NCBI RefSeq assembly: GCF_001280065.1
Contig: NZ_LGEA01000036.1
Span: 124,001 to 188,000, forward strand
Reading direction: 5' to 3'
Origin: Streptomyces sp. NRRL B-1140
Lineage (GTDB): Bacteria; Actinomycetota; Actinomycetes; Streptomycetales; Streptomycetaceae
DNA length: 64,000 nt
Made by a program: the position numbers and the translations under genes
The notes under the pieces: model-generated
Database searches by the model: none
What the model saw: only the letters and a program-made list of their open reading frames with translations
What the model was told of the DNA's origin: nothing
Part shown: positions 53,320-61,188 of the stretch, one piece after another
Layout of the letters: each line of letters opens with the position of its first letter
How positions within the stretch are numbered: the stretch's first letter is position 1

Positions 53320-54330
53320 TCAGCGTCGTTCGGGCTTCGCGCTGCGCGACATCAGCTCCTTGAGGGCCACCACCGGGGGCTTGCCCTCGTGCACGATGCC
53401 GACGACCGTCTCCGTGATCGGCATGTCGACGCCGTGCCGCCGGGCCAGATCGAGCACCGACTCGCAGGACTTGACGCCCTCGGCGGTCTGCTTGGTGACC
53501 GCGATGGTCTCCTGCAGGGTCATGCCCTTGCCGAGGTTGGTGCCGAAGGTGTGGTTGCGCGACAGCGGCGAGGAGCAGGTGGCCACGAGGTCGCCCAGAC
53601 CCGCGAGCCCGGAGAAGGTCAGCGGGTCGGCGCCGAGGGCCATGCCGAGCCGGGTGGTCTCGGCGAGGCCGCGGGTGATGAGCGAGCCCTTGGCGTTGTC
53701 GCCCAGGCCCATGCCGTCCGCGATGCCGACGGCGAGACCGATGACGTTCTTCACGGCCCCGCCCAGTTCACAACCCACCACGTCCGTATTGGTGTAGGGG
53801 CGGAAGTACGGCGTGTGGCAGGCGGCCTGGAGGCGCTGGGCGACGGCCTCGTCGGTGCAGGCCACCACGGCCGCGGCCGGCATCCGCGCGGCGATCTCCC
53901 GTGCCAGGTTGGGCCCGGTGACCACGGCGATCCGCTCCGGGCCGACCTTGGCGACGTCGTCGATGACCTCGCTCATCCGCATCGCGGAGCCGAGCTCGAC
54001 GCCCTTCATCAGCGACACCAGGACCGTGTCGGGGGCCAGCAGCGGGCTCCACTCGGCGAGGTTGCCGCGCAGGGTCTGCGAGGGGACCGACAGCACCGTG
54101 AAGTCGGCGTCCGCGGCGGCCTCGGCGGGATCGGTGGTGGCCCGCACGTTCTCCGGGAGCTCGACGCCCGGGAAGTAGTCGGGATTGGTCCGCGTGGAGT
54201 TGATCGCCTCCACGACCTCCGGGCGGCGCGCCCACAAGGTGACCTCGCACCCCGCGTCGGCGAGCACCATGCCGAAGGCCGTACCCCACGAACCGGCGCT
54301 CAGAACCGCCGCCTTGACCGGCTTGCTCAC
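53320..54330 (-). CDS. gpsA: Glycerol-3-phosphate dehydrogenase [NAD(P)+]
   Basis: A 336-aa GpsA supplying sn-glycerol-3-phosphate for phospholipids. NAD(P) site: KAAVLSAGSWGTAFGMVLA (first glycine of the usual GxGxWG is Ser-Ala-Gly-Ser-Trp-Gly here). Other signatures: RIAVVTGPNLAREIAARMPA, DVVGCELGGAVKNVIGLAVG and FSGLAGLGDLVATCSSPLSR. The GTG at 54330 overlaps the stop of the acyltransferase gene (GTGA), so plsC-like and gpsA genes are coupled, linking two steps of lipid synthesis. Confidence 0.94.
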   Translation of the reverse strand: MSKPVKAAVLSAGSWGTAFGMVLADAGCEVTLWARRPEVVEAINSTRTNPDYFPGVELPENVRATTDPAEAAADADFTVLSVPSQTLRGNLAEWSPLLAPDTVLVSLMKGVELGSAMRMSEVIDDVAKVGPERIAVVTGPNLAREIAARMPAAAVVACTDEAVAQRLQAACHTPYFRPYTNTDVVGCELGGAVKNVIGLAVGIADGMGLGDNAKGSLITRGLAETTRLGMALGADPLTFSGLAGLGDLVATCSSPLSRNHTFGTNLGKGMTLQETIAVTKQTAEGVKSCESVLDLARRHGVDMPITETVVGIVHEGKPPVVALKELMSRSAKPERR

Positions 54331-55118
54331 TTGCCCAGCCCCTCTTCCTGCACGGTCTGCCCGGCCTCCCGGTGCGTATGTGTCTGTGCCTGTGTGCGGC
54401 GCCGCTGCTCGATCCGCTCCCGGCGCGGGTCGTACGGCACCGTGGGTGCCTTCTCCCCGCGGATCAGCTCCAGCTGGGCGGTGACGGCGGCCATGATGAC
54501 CTCCGTGGCCTCCTTCAGCAGCTCCGCGGTCATCTCCCGGTCGTAGAACCGCGCGAGGTCCACGGGCGGCCCGGCGAGCACGTGGTGCGTCTTGCGCGGC
54601 AGCAGGTTCGGCTTCTTCGCGTACGGCGGCAGCAACTCGTTGCAGCCCCACTGGGCGACGGGGATGACCGGGCACCTGGTCTGCAGGGCGACGCGTGCCG
54701 CCCCGGTCTTGGCGGTCATGGGCCAGCCGTCCGGGTCGCGCGTGAGGGTGCCCTCCGGGTAGAAGGCCACGCACTCCCCGCGGTCCACGGCGTCGATCGC
54801 GGCCCGGAAGGCGCTCAGCGCGTCCGTGCTCTCGCGGTAGACGGGGATCTGCCCGGTGCCCCGCATCGCGGCTCCGACGAATCCCTTCTTGAAAAGCCCG
54901 CTCTTCGCGAGGAATCGCGGGACGCGCCCGGTGTTGTACTGAAAGTGAGCGTAAGCGAAGGGGTCGACGTGCGAATTATGATTCACCGCGGTGATGAATC
55001 CGCCCTCGGCCGGAATGTGCTCCATTCCACGCCAGTCCCGCCTGAGCAGAACCACCAGCGGCGGTTTGCAGATCACCGCGGCGAAGCGGTACCAGAAGCC
55101 GATTCTGCGGCGGGGCAC
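54327..55118 (-). CDS. 1-acyl-glycerol-3-phosphate acyltransferase (PlsC-like)
   Basis: A 263-aa membrane-associated acyltransferase. The four blocks are seen: FITAVNHNSHVDPFAYAHFQ (NH-x4-D), FKKGFVGAAMRGTGQIPVYR, CVAFYPEGTLTRDPDGWPM (PEGT) and CPVIPVAQWGCNELLPPYA. It makes phosphatidic acid from lysophosphatidate, with gpsA next in line. The GTG at 55118 has GAGGAAGG about 7 nt upstream; the frame is open to 55274 as a spurious extension. The hydrophilic C-terminus (RRRTQAQTHTHREAGQTV) is outside the family domain. Confidence 0.9.
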   Translation of the reverse strand: MPRRRIGFWYRFAAVICKPPLVVLLRRDWRGMEHIPAEGGFITAVNHNSHVDPFAYAHFQYNTGRVPRFLAKSGLFKKGFVGAAMRGTGQIPVYRESTDALSAFRAAIDAVDRGECVAFYPEGTLTRDPDGWPMTAKTGAARVALQTRCPVIPVAQWGCNELLPPYAKKPNLLPRKTHHVLAGPPVDLARFYDREMTAELLKEATEVIMAAVTAQLELIRGEKAPTVPYDPRRERIEQRRRTQAQTHTHREAGQTVQEEGLGK

Positions 55119-55276
55119 GCGGACACCTTCCTCTAGGGCCTGAAGCCGGGGCCACGGGGGGCCGCACAAGTGTCGCCCCAGGCCGCCGGTCTGTCGAGAA
55201 CACCGTACGCCCCGGCACGCCGCCCGCCCGAGGCCCCGGGTGACAATGACCGCGACAAGAGGAGGACGGAACACCC

Positions 55277-55915
55277 GTGCAGTGGACCCTGGTCGTACCC
55301 CTGAAGCCCCTGGCCCAGGCCAAGAGCAGGCTTGCGGACACCGCGGACGACGGGCTGCGGCCGGACCTGGCGCTGGCCTTCGCCCAGGACACGGTGGCGG
55401 CCGCGCTGGCCTGCCCCGGGGTGGGAGATGTGGCAGTCGTCACGGACGATCTCCGGGCGGGCCGCGAGCTGGCCGCGCTGGGCGCCGCGATCATCCCCGA
55501 CGAGCCGGGCGGCGGCCTCAACGCCGCCCTCGCACACGCGACGCGGGCCGTACGGTCCGTCCGCCCGGACCGGGCGGTGGCCGCACTGAACGCCGATCTG
55601 CCCGCCCTGCGTCCGGCGGAATTGTCCCGGGTGCTCGATGCCGCCGCCGAATTCCCGCGCGCTTTTCTCCCGGACGCGGCCGCAATCGGAACGACCCTGC
55701 TGTCCGCCGCCCCGGGCCGGGAATTGCGCCCCGCATTCGGCACGGACTCCCGGGCCCGCCACCGGGCGTCCGGGGCCGTGGAACTGCCCCTGACCGCGGT
55801 CGACTCCGTACGCCAGGACGTGGACACCGGCGACGACCTGCGCAGCGCGCTGGCCCTGGGGGTCGGTCCTCATACGGCCTCGGCCGCCGCGCGGTTGCTG
55901 ATACCCGGGCAGTAG
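55277..55915 (+). CDS. cofC: 2-phospho-L-lactate guanylyltransferase (CofC/FbiD)
   Basis: A 212-aa nucleotidyltransferase of F420 biosynthesis. In actinobacteria the enzyme (FbiD) uses phosphoenolpyruvate to make the activated lactate/PEP donor. Signs: WTLVVPLKPLAQAKSRLADT (P-loop-like KPL...AKSRL), VAALNADLPALRPAELSRVL (metal-binding N-x-D) and AFGTDSRARHRASGAVEL. Starts GTG at 55277. The other F420 genes are not in this window. Divergent from the plsC-like gene. Confidence 0.9.
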   Translation: MQWTLVVPLKPLAQAKSRLADTADDGLRPDLALAFAQDTVAAALACPGVGDVAVVTDDLRAGRELAALGAAIIPDEPGGGLNAALAHATRAVRSVRPDRAVAALNADLPALRPAELSRVLDAAAEFPRAFLPDAAAIGTTLLSAAPGRELRPAFGTDSRARHRASGAVELPLTAVDSVRQDVDTGDDLRSALALGVGPHTASAAARLLIPGQ

Positions 55916-55924
55916 GCTGCGGAC

Positions 55925-56128
55925 ATGCAGGCGACCGCGTACACGTACGACCCCGAAAGCCGCAGCGGGCAGGTGCTCCTGGACGACGGCACCCCGGTGC
56001 CCTTCGACGCGGCCGCTTTCGACGCCGGTGGCCTCAGACTGCTGCGCCCGGGCCAGCGGGTACGCATCGAGGTGGAAGGGGCGCAGGACGCCCTCCGGAT
56101 CACTCTGGTGACCCTGCAGACCCTTTGA
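55925..56128 (+). CDS. Small beta-barrel-like protein downstream of cofC
   Basis: A 67-aa protein, MQATAYTYDPESRSGQVLLD, then DGTPVPFDAAAFDAGGLRLL and RPGQRVRIEVEGAQDALRIT. The alternating pattern resembles a cold-shock/OB-like barrel with RPGQRV and VLLDDGTPVPF strands, but it lacks the RNP motifs of cold-shock proteins. It starts 9 bp after cofC and ends before a terminator, so it is likely co-transcribed. I recognise the arrangement as recurrent in Streptomyces; function unknown. Confidence 0.8.
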   Translation: MQATAYTYDPESRSGQVLLDDGTPVPFDAAAFDAGGLRLLRPGQRVRIEVEGAQDALRITLVTLQTL

Positions 56129-56148
56129 CCACGTGCTGAACACGCCGC

Positions 56149-56176
56149 GGGCCGGACTCCGTGCGGAGTCCGGCCC
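56149..56176. terminator. Bidirectional terminator between the cofC operon and hupS
   Basis: Stem GGGCCGGACTCC (56149-56160), loop GTGC, GGAGTCCGGCCC (56165-56176), 12 bp perfect. Convergent genes end on both sides. Confidence 0.85.
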
Positions 56177-56199
56177 GGCGCGTGAGTACCCCGTTGCCC

Positions 56200-56841
56200 T
56201 TACTTCTTGCGGGCGGTGGTCTTCTTGGCGGTGGTCTTGCGCGCCGTCGACTTCTTGGCGGGCGCCTTCTTGGCCGTGGCCTTCTTCGCCGGGGCCTTCT
56301 TCGCGGTCGTCTTCTTCGCGGCGGTGGTCTTGGACGCCGCCGTGGTCTTCTTGGCGGGCGCCTTCTTCGCGGTGGTCTTCTTCGCGGCCGCGGTCTTCGT
56401 CGTGGCCTTCTTCGCCGTCGTCTTCTTGGCGGTGGTCTTCTTCGCGGCGGCCGACTTGGTGGTCGCCTTCTTCGCGGCGGCCTTCTTGACCGTCGCGCCG
56501 GCACCGCCGCTCAGGCTGCCCTTCGGCGCCTTCTTGACGGAGACCTCGCCGCCACGGGGCAGCTTCTTCGAGCCGCTGACCAGGTCCTTGAAGCCCTGAC
56601 CGGCGCGGAAGCGCGGAACGGAGGTCTTCTTGACCCGAACCCTCTCGCCCGTCTGGGGGTTACGGGCGTACCGGGCCGGGCGGTCGACCTTCTCGAACGA
56701 ACCGAAGCCGGTGACCGAGACCCGCTCACCCGAGACGACCGCTCGGACGATGGCGTCCAGTACATGGTCGACAGCGTCGGCGGCCTGCTGGCGGCCGCCC
56801 ATCTTGTCGGCAATCGCTTCTACGAGCTGCGCCTTGTTCAC
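56200..56841 (-). CDS. hupS: HU-family nucleoid protein with lysine-rich tail (HupS)
   Basis: A 213-aa actinobacterial HU. The first ~95 residues are the HU fold: [40 protein letters not shown] and [20 protein letters not shown]. The other ~115 are a histone-H1-like KK-T/A-AKK repeat tail ([20 protein letters not shown]), which the DNA shows as a low-complexity tract at about 56207-56490. HupS of S. coelicolor is sporulation-associated and compacts spore nucleoids. In-frame repeats make length polymorphism or misassembly possible. Confidence 0.94.
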   Translation of the reverse strand: MNKAQLVEAIADKMGGRQQAADAVDHVLDAIVRAVVSGERVSVTGFGSFEKVDRPARYARNPQTGERVRVKKTSVPRFRAGQGFKDLVSGSKKLPRGGEVSVKKAPKGSLSGGAGATVKKAAAKKATTKSAAAKKTTAKKTTAKKATTKTAAAKKTTAKKAPAKKTTAASKTTAAKKTTAKKAPAKKATAKKAPAKKSTARKTTAKKTTARKK

Positions 56842-56976
56842 GTCTTCCCCTTCGGAGACATCGCCAGAACGAAACTGTTCAAGCTTTTCGCACGTTAGGC
56901 AGATATATACCGCAAATCAAACACGAAACGGGCTTATCACCCTTGTGCCGCAGCGAACTCGACGGTGCCGAGAGGC

Positions 56977-57207
56977 TCAGCGTTCCTCGACGGGGAGACG
57001 TCCCTCGTCGAGGTCCGTATTGAACCGCTCAAGCCGCCTTGCCGCGTCGGCGAGATCGTGCTTGGCCGCGGCCGTAATGACCAGCAGCTTCCGGGTCAGC
57101 GCCATCCGTACGCCCTCCGGGACTTGCAGTGCGCGCACTCTTGTGTGCGCTTCCTTGAGTTGGTCCGCGACTGCCGCATAGAGCTCGAGTTGGCCGTCGT
57201 GTTCCAT
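56977..57207 (-). CDS. Small helical protein of unknown function
   Basis: A 76-aa protein, MEHDGQLELYAAVADQLKEA, HTRVRALQVPEGVRMALTRK, LLVITAAAKHDLADAARRLE, RFNTDLDEGRLPVEER. It appears wholly alpha-helical with no signal peptide, cysteine or catalytic motif. The ATG at 57207 is chosen because the upstream in-frame codons lack homology-like character. It lies between hupS and leuD on the same strand, and I recognise it only as conserved in Streptomyces. Confidence 0.75.
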   Translation of the reverse strand: MEHDGQLELYAAVADQLKEAHTRVRALQVPEGVRMALTRKLLVITAAAKHDLADAARRLERFNTDLDEGRLPVEER

Positions 57208-57392
57208 GCACAGATTGTGCCATCTGGGGCGAGTTGTCGCCTGCGCAGGGGACAACTGCCGCCTCGAACGGCCTTCCCGGCACACGTGGAAGTCACGGCT
57301 GTACCCCTCGCTTACCCCAGCAACCACGGGCTTAACGCGGGAAGTTGGCAGCCGAACAGCGGGTGGGCAGGGCCGTTCGGGTGCAGAGACGG

Positions 57393-57425
57393 CTGTACCC
57401 CCGATCGGGCTGATCGGGGGTACAG
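57393..57425 (-). terminator. leuCD terminator
   Basis: Stem CTGTACCCCCGATC (57393-57406) with GATCGGGGGTACAG (57412-57425), 14 bp perfect, 5-nt loop, 60 nt past the leuD stop. Confidence 0.82.
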
Positions 57426-57484
57426 AGGGGATGTTGCTCTGGCCGAAAGTCGCCTTGCTCTCAGGCGGCGGACCGTGTCCGGGG

Positions 57485-58078
57485 TCAGACCGGGAGGGTG
57501 CGCGGCTTGAAGGCGGGGCGCTTGGCCTCGTAGGCGGCGATGTCCGCCTCGTTCTGCAGGGTGATCGAGATGTCGTCGAGGCCGTTCAGCAGCCGCCAGC
57601 GGGAGTTCTCGTCCAGCTCGAAGGCGGCGGTGATGCCCTCGGCGCGCACTTCGCGAGCCTGGAGGTCGACGGTGATCTCCGCCTGCGGGTCCTTCTCGGT
57701 GAGCTCCCACAGCGCGTCCACGGTCTTCTGCTCCAGAACGACCGTGAGCAGGCCGTTCTTGAGCGAGTTGCCGCGGAAGATGTCGGCGAAGCGGGAGGAG
57801 ATCACGGCCTTGAAGCCGTAGTTCTGCAGTGCCCAGACGGCGTGCTCACGCGAGGAGCCGGTGCCGAAGTCGGGGCCGGCGACCAGGACGCTCGCGCCCT
57901 GCCGCTCGGGCTGGTTGAGCACGAACGACGCGTCCTTGCGCCAGGCCTCGAACAGCCCGTCCTCGAACCCGTCGCGCGTGACCTTCTTGAGCCAGTGGGC
58001 GGGGATGATCTGGTCGGTGTCCACGTTGGAGCGGCGCAGCGGGACGGCCCGGCCGGTGTGGGTGGTGAAGGCTTCCAT
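57485..58078 (-). CDS. leuD: 3-isopropylmalate dehydratase small subunit
   Basis: A 197-aa LeuD, which with LeuC isomerises 2- to 3-isopropylmalate. Opens [20 protein letters not shown], with [40 protein letters not shown] (GSSREHA) and [20 protein letters not shown]. Six bp after leuC on the same strand. Full length. Confidence 0.96.
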   Translation of the reverse strand: MEAFTTHTGRAVPLRRSNVDTDQIIPAHWLKKVTRDGFEDGLFEAWRKDASFVLNQPERQGASVLVAGPDFGTGSSREHAVWALQNYGFKAVISSRFADIFRGNSLKNGLLTVVLEQKTVDALWELTEKDPQAEITVDLQAREVRAEGITAAFELDENSRWRLLNGLDDISITLQNEADIAAYEAKRPAFKPRTLPV

Positions 58079-58084
58079 GACTGA

Positions 58085-59515
58085 TCAGACTCCAGCGGGC
58101 GTACGGGTTGCGGCGTCGGACAGGTCGGCCGGGGAGGCCAGGTGACCGAGGACGGCGGTGGCGGCCGCGACCTGCGGCGACACCAGGTGGGTGCGTCCGC
58201 CCTTGCCCTGCCGGCCCTCGAAGTTGCGGTTGGAGGTGGACGCGGAGCGCTCACCGGGGGCCAGCTGGTCGGGGTTCATGCCCAGGCACATCGAGCAGCC
58301 CGCGTGCCGCCATTCGGCGCCGGCCTCCTTGAACACCACGTCCAGGCCCTCGGAGACGGCCTGCAGACCGACCCGCGCGGAGCCCGGGACCACGAGCATC
58401 CGTACGCCGTCGGCGACTTTGCGGCCCTTCAGCAGCTCGGCGGCGGCCCGCAGGTCCTCGATGCGGCCGTTGGTGCAGGAGCCTACGAAGACGGTGTCCA
58501 CGTTGATGGAGCGCAGCGGCTGCCCGGCCTCCAACCCCATGTACTCCAGGGCCTTTTCGGCGGCGTAGCGCTCCGATGCGTCTTCGTACGAAGCAGGATC
58601 GGGGACGGACGCCGAAAGCGGTGCGCCCTGCCCGGGGTTGGTGCCCCAGGTGACGAACGGCGACAGTTCGGCGGCGTCGATGACCACCTCGGCGTCGAAC
58701 TCGGCGTCCTCGTCGGTCCTGAGCGTCTTCCAGTACGCGACGGCCGCGTCCCAGTCCTCGCCCTCGGGAGCGTGCGGACGCCCCTGAAGGTAGGCGAAGG
58801 TGGTCTCGTCCGGGGCGATCATGCCGGCGCGGGCGCCGGCCTCGATCGACATGTTGCAGATGGTCATGCGGGCTTCCATCGAGAGCTTCTCGATGGCCTC
58901 ACCGCGGTACTCCAGGACGTAGCCCTGGCCGCCGCCGGTGCCGATCTTCGCGATGATCGCCAGGATCAGGTCCTTGGCGGTGACGCCGTCGGGCAGTTCC
59001 CCGTCGACCGTGATCGCCATGGTCTTCGGGCGGGACATCGGCAGCGTCTGGGTGGCCAGCACGTGCTCCACCTGGGAGGTGCCGATGCCGAACGCCAGCG
59101 CGCCGAAGGCACCGTGCGTCGAGGTGTGGGAGTCACCGCACACCACGGTGGTGCCCGGCTGGGTCAGACCCAGCTGCGGGCCCACCACGTGCACGACGCC
59201 CTGCTCGACGTCGCCCAGCGGGTGCAGACGCACGCCGAACTCGGCGGCGTTCTTGCGCAGCGTCTCCAGCTGCACCCGCGAGACCGGGTCCGCGATCGGC
59301 TTGTCGATGTCCAGGGTGGGGGTGTTGTGGTCCTCGGTGGCGATGGTGAGGTCCAGACGCCGCACCGTGCGGCCGCTCTTGCGCAGACCGTCGAAGGCCT
59401 GCGGGCTGGTCACCTCGTGCAGCAGGTGCAGATCGATGAAGAGAAGGTCGGGCTCGCCCTCCGCGCGCCGGACGACGTGGTCGTCCCAGACTTTCTCCGC
59501 GAGTGTCCTACCCAT
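58085..59515 (-). CDS. leuC: 3-isopropylmalate dehydratase large subunit
   Basis: A 476-aa aconitase-type subunit with a [4Fe-4S] cluster. Signatures: [40 protein letters not shown] and [20 protein letters not shown], which supply the three cluster cysteines, and [20 protein letters not shown]. The ATG at 59515 ([12 protein letters not shown]) has GGAGGGA upstream. In S. coelicolor NdgR, encoded divergently, activates or controls leuCD. Confidence 0.96.
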   Translation of the reverse strand: MGRTLAEKVWDDHVVRRAEGEPDLLFIDLHLLHEVTSPQAFDGLRKSGRTVRRLDLTIATEDHNTPTLDIDKPIADPVSRVQLETLRKNAAEFGVRLHPLGDVEQGVVHVVGPQLGLTQPGTTVVCGDSHTSTHGAFGALAFGIGTSQVEHVLATQTLPMSRPKTMAITVDGELPDGVTAKDLILAIIAKIGTGGGQGYVLEYRGEAIEKLSMEARMTICNMSIEAGARAGMIAPDETTFAYLQGRPHAPEGEDWDAAVAYWKTLRTDEDAEFDAEVVIDAAELSPFVTWGTNPGQGAPLSASVPDPASYEDASERYAAEKALEYMGLEAGQPLRSINVDTVFVGSCTNGRIEDLRAAAELLKGRKVADGVRMLVVPGSARVGLQAVSEGLDVVFKEAGAEWRHAGCSMCLGMNPDQLAPGERSASTSNRNFEGRQGKGGRTHLVSPQVAAATAVLGHLASPADLSDAATRTPAGV

Positions 59516-59677
59516 CGCTGTTCCCTCCGGCCGGCGACGGTCCGCCGACCCAACTAGAGATCTTGAGGAGGCAGTGCCCGTACCCCTGATTCCGGGCACA
59601 CACCGCCAGGCCCTTACGTCACGGGCCGTTGTGACTTCGTGATTCCAGGGTGGCGCGTTCCACGGAAAATTGAACTT

Positions 59678-59698
59678 GCGTTTCACAGAGTGAGACGC
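59678..59698. promoter_or_regulatory. Inverted repeat between leuC and ndgR, candidate NdgR site
   Basis: GCGTTTCA (59678-59685) and TGAGACGC (59691-59698) pair over 8 bp with one mismatch around CAGAG. It lies 12 bp before the ndgR ATG, in the position expected of an IclR-family autoregulatory operator. Confidence 0.6.
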
Positions 59699-59710
59699 GA
59701 GTATCGTTTC

Positions 59711-60427
59711 ATGGACAACAGTAGCGGCGTCGGCGTTCTGGACAAGGCGGCCCTCGTCCTGAGCGCTCTGGAGTCCGGTCCGGCCACCCTCGCGGGGTTG
59801 GTCGGCGCCACCGGACTGGCACGACCCACGGCCCACCGCCTGGCCGTGGCCCTGGAGCACCACCGCATGGTGGCGCGCGACATGCAGGGTCGTTTCATTC
59901 TCGGCCCTCGCCTGGCCGAGCTTGCCGCGGCCGCGGGCGAGGACCGTCTCCTCGCCACCGCCGGACCGGTGCTCACGCACCTGCGGGACATCACGGGTGA
60001 GAGCGCGCAGCTCTATCGCCGTCAGGGCGACATGCGCATCTGCGTCGCCGCGGCGGAGCGCCTGTCCGGCCTTCGGGACACGGTCCCGGTCGGTTCCACG
60101 CTCACGATGAAGGCCGGCTCCTCGGCCCAGATCCTGATGGCCTGGGAGGAGCCCGAGCGGCTGCACCGCGGCCTGCAGGGGGCGCGCTTCACGGCGACGG
60201 CCCTGTCGGGTGTGCGGCGGCGGGGCTGGGCCCAGTCGATCGGTGAGCGGGAGCCGGGCGTCGCGTCGGTGTCCGCACCGGTGCGGGGGCCTTCTAACCG
60301 CGTAGTGGCGGCCGTGTCCGTGTCCGGGCCGATCGAGCGGCTGACCCGGCACCCGGGGCGGATGCATGCGCAAGCTGTGATCGACGCCGCAGGACGCCTC
60401 TCCGAGGCGTTGCGGCGTACCGGCTGA
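59711..60427 (+). CDS. ndgR: IclR-family regulator NdgR (AreB)
   Basis: A 238-aa IclR regulator. N-terminal winged helix: [40 protein letters not shown] and [20 protein letters not shown]. The C-terminal effector domain has [40 protein letters not shown] and [20 protein letters not shown]. NdgR/AreB controls leucine synthesis and links amino-acid state with antibiotic production in S. coelicolor. Divergent from leuCD. Starts at ATG 59711. Confidence 0.94.
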   Translation: MDNSSGVGVLDKAALVLSALESGPATLAGLVGATGLARPTAHRLAVALEHHRMVARDMQGRFILGPRLAELAAAAGEDRLLATAGPVLTHLRDITGESAQLYRRQGDMRICVAAAERLSGLRDTVPVGSTLTMKAGSSAQILMAWEEPERLHRGLQGARFTATALSGVRRRGWAQSIGEREPGVASVSAPVRGPSNRVVAAVSVSGPIERLTRHPGRMHAQAVIDAAGRLSEALRRTG

Positions 60428-60526
60428 ACCGACGGAGCGTTTCGGGAGAGGTCGGCCTCAACGCCGCGGCAGGCCTTTCCCCACCACGCGCCATGGCACG
60501 ACGGTTTGATCGTCGCGTGCGGGCCG

Positions 60527-60559
60527 GTGGCGGTTGCTCGCGCAGTTCCCCGCGCCACT
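60527..60559 (+). repeat. Dispersed Streptomyces repeat, copy D
   Basis: GTGGCGGTTGCTC followed by GCGCAGTTCCCCGCGCCACT, i.e. the repeat with a 3-bp insertion in its left part and one core change. It lies between ndgR and the tRNA cluster terminator. Confidence 0.8.
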
Positions 60560-60569
60560 GAAAGCCAAG

Positions 60570-60597
60570 AAGGCCCTCCACCGAAGTGGAGGGCCTT
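60570..60597. terminator. Terminator after the tRNA cluster and ndgR
   Basis: Stem AAGGCCCTCCAC (60570-60581), loop CGAA, GTGGAGGGCCTT (60586-60597), 12 bp perfect; works for convergent ndgR and tRNA transcripts. Confidence 0.85.
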
Positions 60598-60605
60598 CCC
60601 TGTTG

Positions 60606-60678
60606 TACCCCCGACCGGATTCGAACCGGCGCTACCGCCTTGAGAGGGCGGCGTGCTAGGCCGCTACACAACGGGGGC
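60606..60678 (-). tRNA. tRNA-Glu (CUC)
   Basis: Minus-strand cloverleaf with acceptor GCCCCCG at the 5' end (60678), anticodon stem CCGCC/GGCGG around CTCTCAA (anticodon CUC), and T-loop GGTTCGAATCC. No CCA encoded. Promoter-distal member of the cluster. Confidence 0.95.
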
Positions 60679-60721
60679 GTGGACTCTGCAGGCGTTTGTA
60701 CTACACCGCCGCAGGTCCGAG

Positions 60722-60793
60722 CTGGTCTACCTGGACTCGAACCAAGACTAACTGAACCAGAATCAGTCGTGCTGCCAATTACACCATAGACCA
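60722..60793 (-). tRNA. tRNA-Gln (CUG), copy with U-A acceptor pair
   Basis: Acceptor TGGTCTA (60793 inward) with TAGACCA; anticodon stem ACTGA/TCAGT around TTCTGGT (anticodon CUG); T-loop GGTTCGAGTCC. CCA is only formed by the acceptor end. Confidence 0.94.
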
Positions 60794-60813
60794 ATGTGGT
60801 TTAGACCAGTCAG

Positions 60814-60886
60814 TACCCCCGACCGGATTCGAACCGGCGCTACCGCCTTGAGAGGGCGGCGTGCTAGGCCGCTACACAACGGGGGC
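60814..60886 (-). tRNA. tRNA-Glu (CUC)
   Basis: Identical to the 60606-60678 copy over its full 73 nt. Flanked by a duplicated spacer segment (CAGTACCCCC context). Confidence 0.95.
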
Positions 60887-60933
60887 CCTAGCAGTCCCGA
60901 GATGATCGTCGATCTGCCGATCTTCGGAACCAG

Positions 60934-61006
60934 TACCCCCGACCGGATTCGAACCGGCGCTACTGCCTTGAGAGGGCAGCGTGCTAGGCCGCTACACAAC
61001 GGGGGC
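60934..61006 (-). tRNA. tRNA-Glu (CUC), variant anticodon stem
   Basis: As the other two tRNA-Glu genes but the anticodon stem is CTGCC/GGCAG rather than CCGCC/GGCGG: both sides of one base pair have changed together, so pairing is kept. Confidence 0.95.
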
Positions 61007-61027
61007 GATGCAGATGAGCTCTGCGAG

Positions 61028-61099
61028 CTGGCCTACCTGGACTCGAACCAAGACTAACTGAACCAGAATCAGTCGTGCTGCCAATTACACCATAGGCCA
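61028..61099 (-). tRNA. tRNA-Gln (CUG), copy with C-G acceptor pair
   Basis: Acceptor TGGCCTA/TAGGCCA in place of TGGTCTA/TAGACCA; otherwise identical to the other tRNA-Gln. First gene of the cluster in transcription order. Confidence 0.94.
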
Positions 61100-61188
61100 C
61101 TGGAACGCAATCCCCGTGGGGGTTCGTGTTCTAGCTGTGCGCCTGGGGTTCCGGCCTTCCGGCCCGCTCCCGCGGCGCAGGAAGAACA

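Noticed and set aside
53320..55118. ddlA-gpsA region as a glycopeptide-resistance locus
   Set aside because: No vanH/vanX/vanR/vanS genes are nearby, and the ligase looks like a normal D-Ala-D-Ala enzyme.
56207..56490. Periodic repeats in hupS as a possible CRISPR array
   Set aside because: The repeats have no spacers and simply encode a Lys/Ala-rich protein tail in one continuous frame.
59516..59640. Leucine attenuator or T-box in front of leuC
   Set aside because: No leader peptide with a leucine run, no T-box sequence, and only a weak GGCCC/GGGCC hairpin.
60606..61099. Repeated ~70-bp units as a CRISPR or duplicated mobile element
   Set aside because: Each unit folds as a tRNA with a proper anticodon and T-loop; these are tRNA genes.
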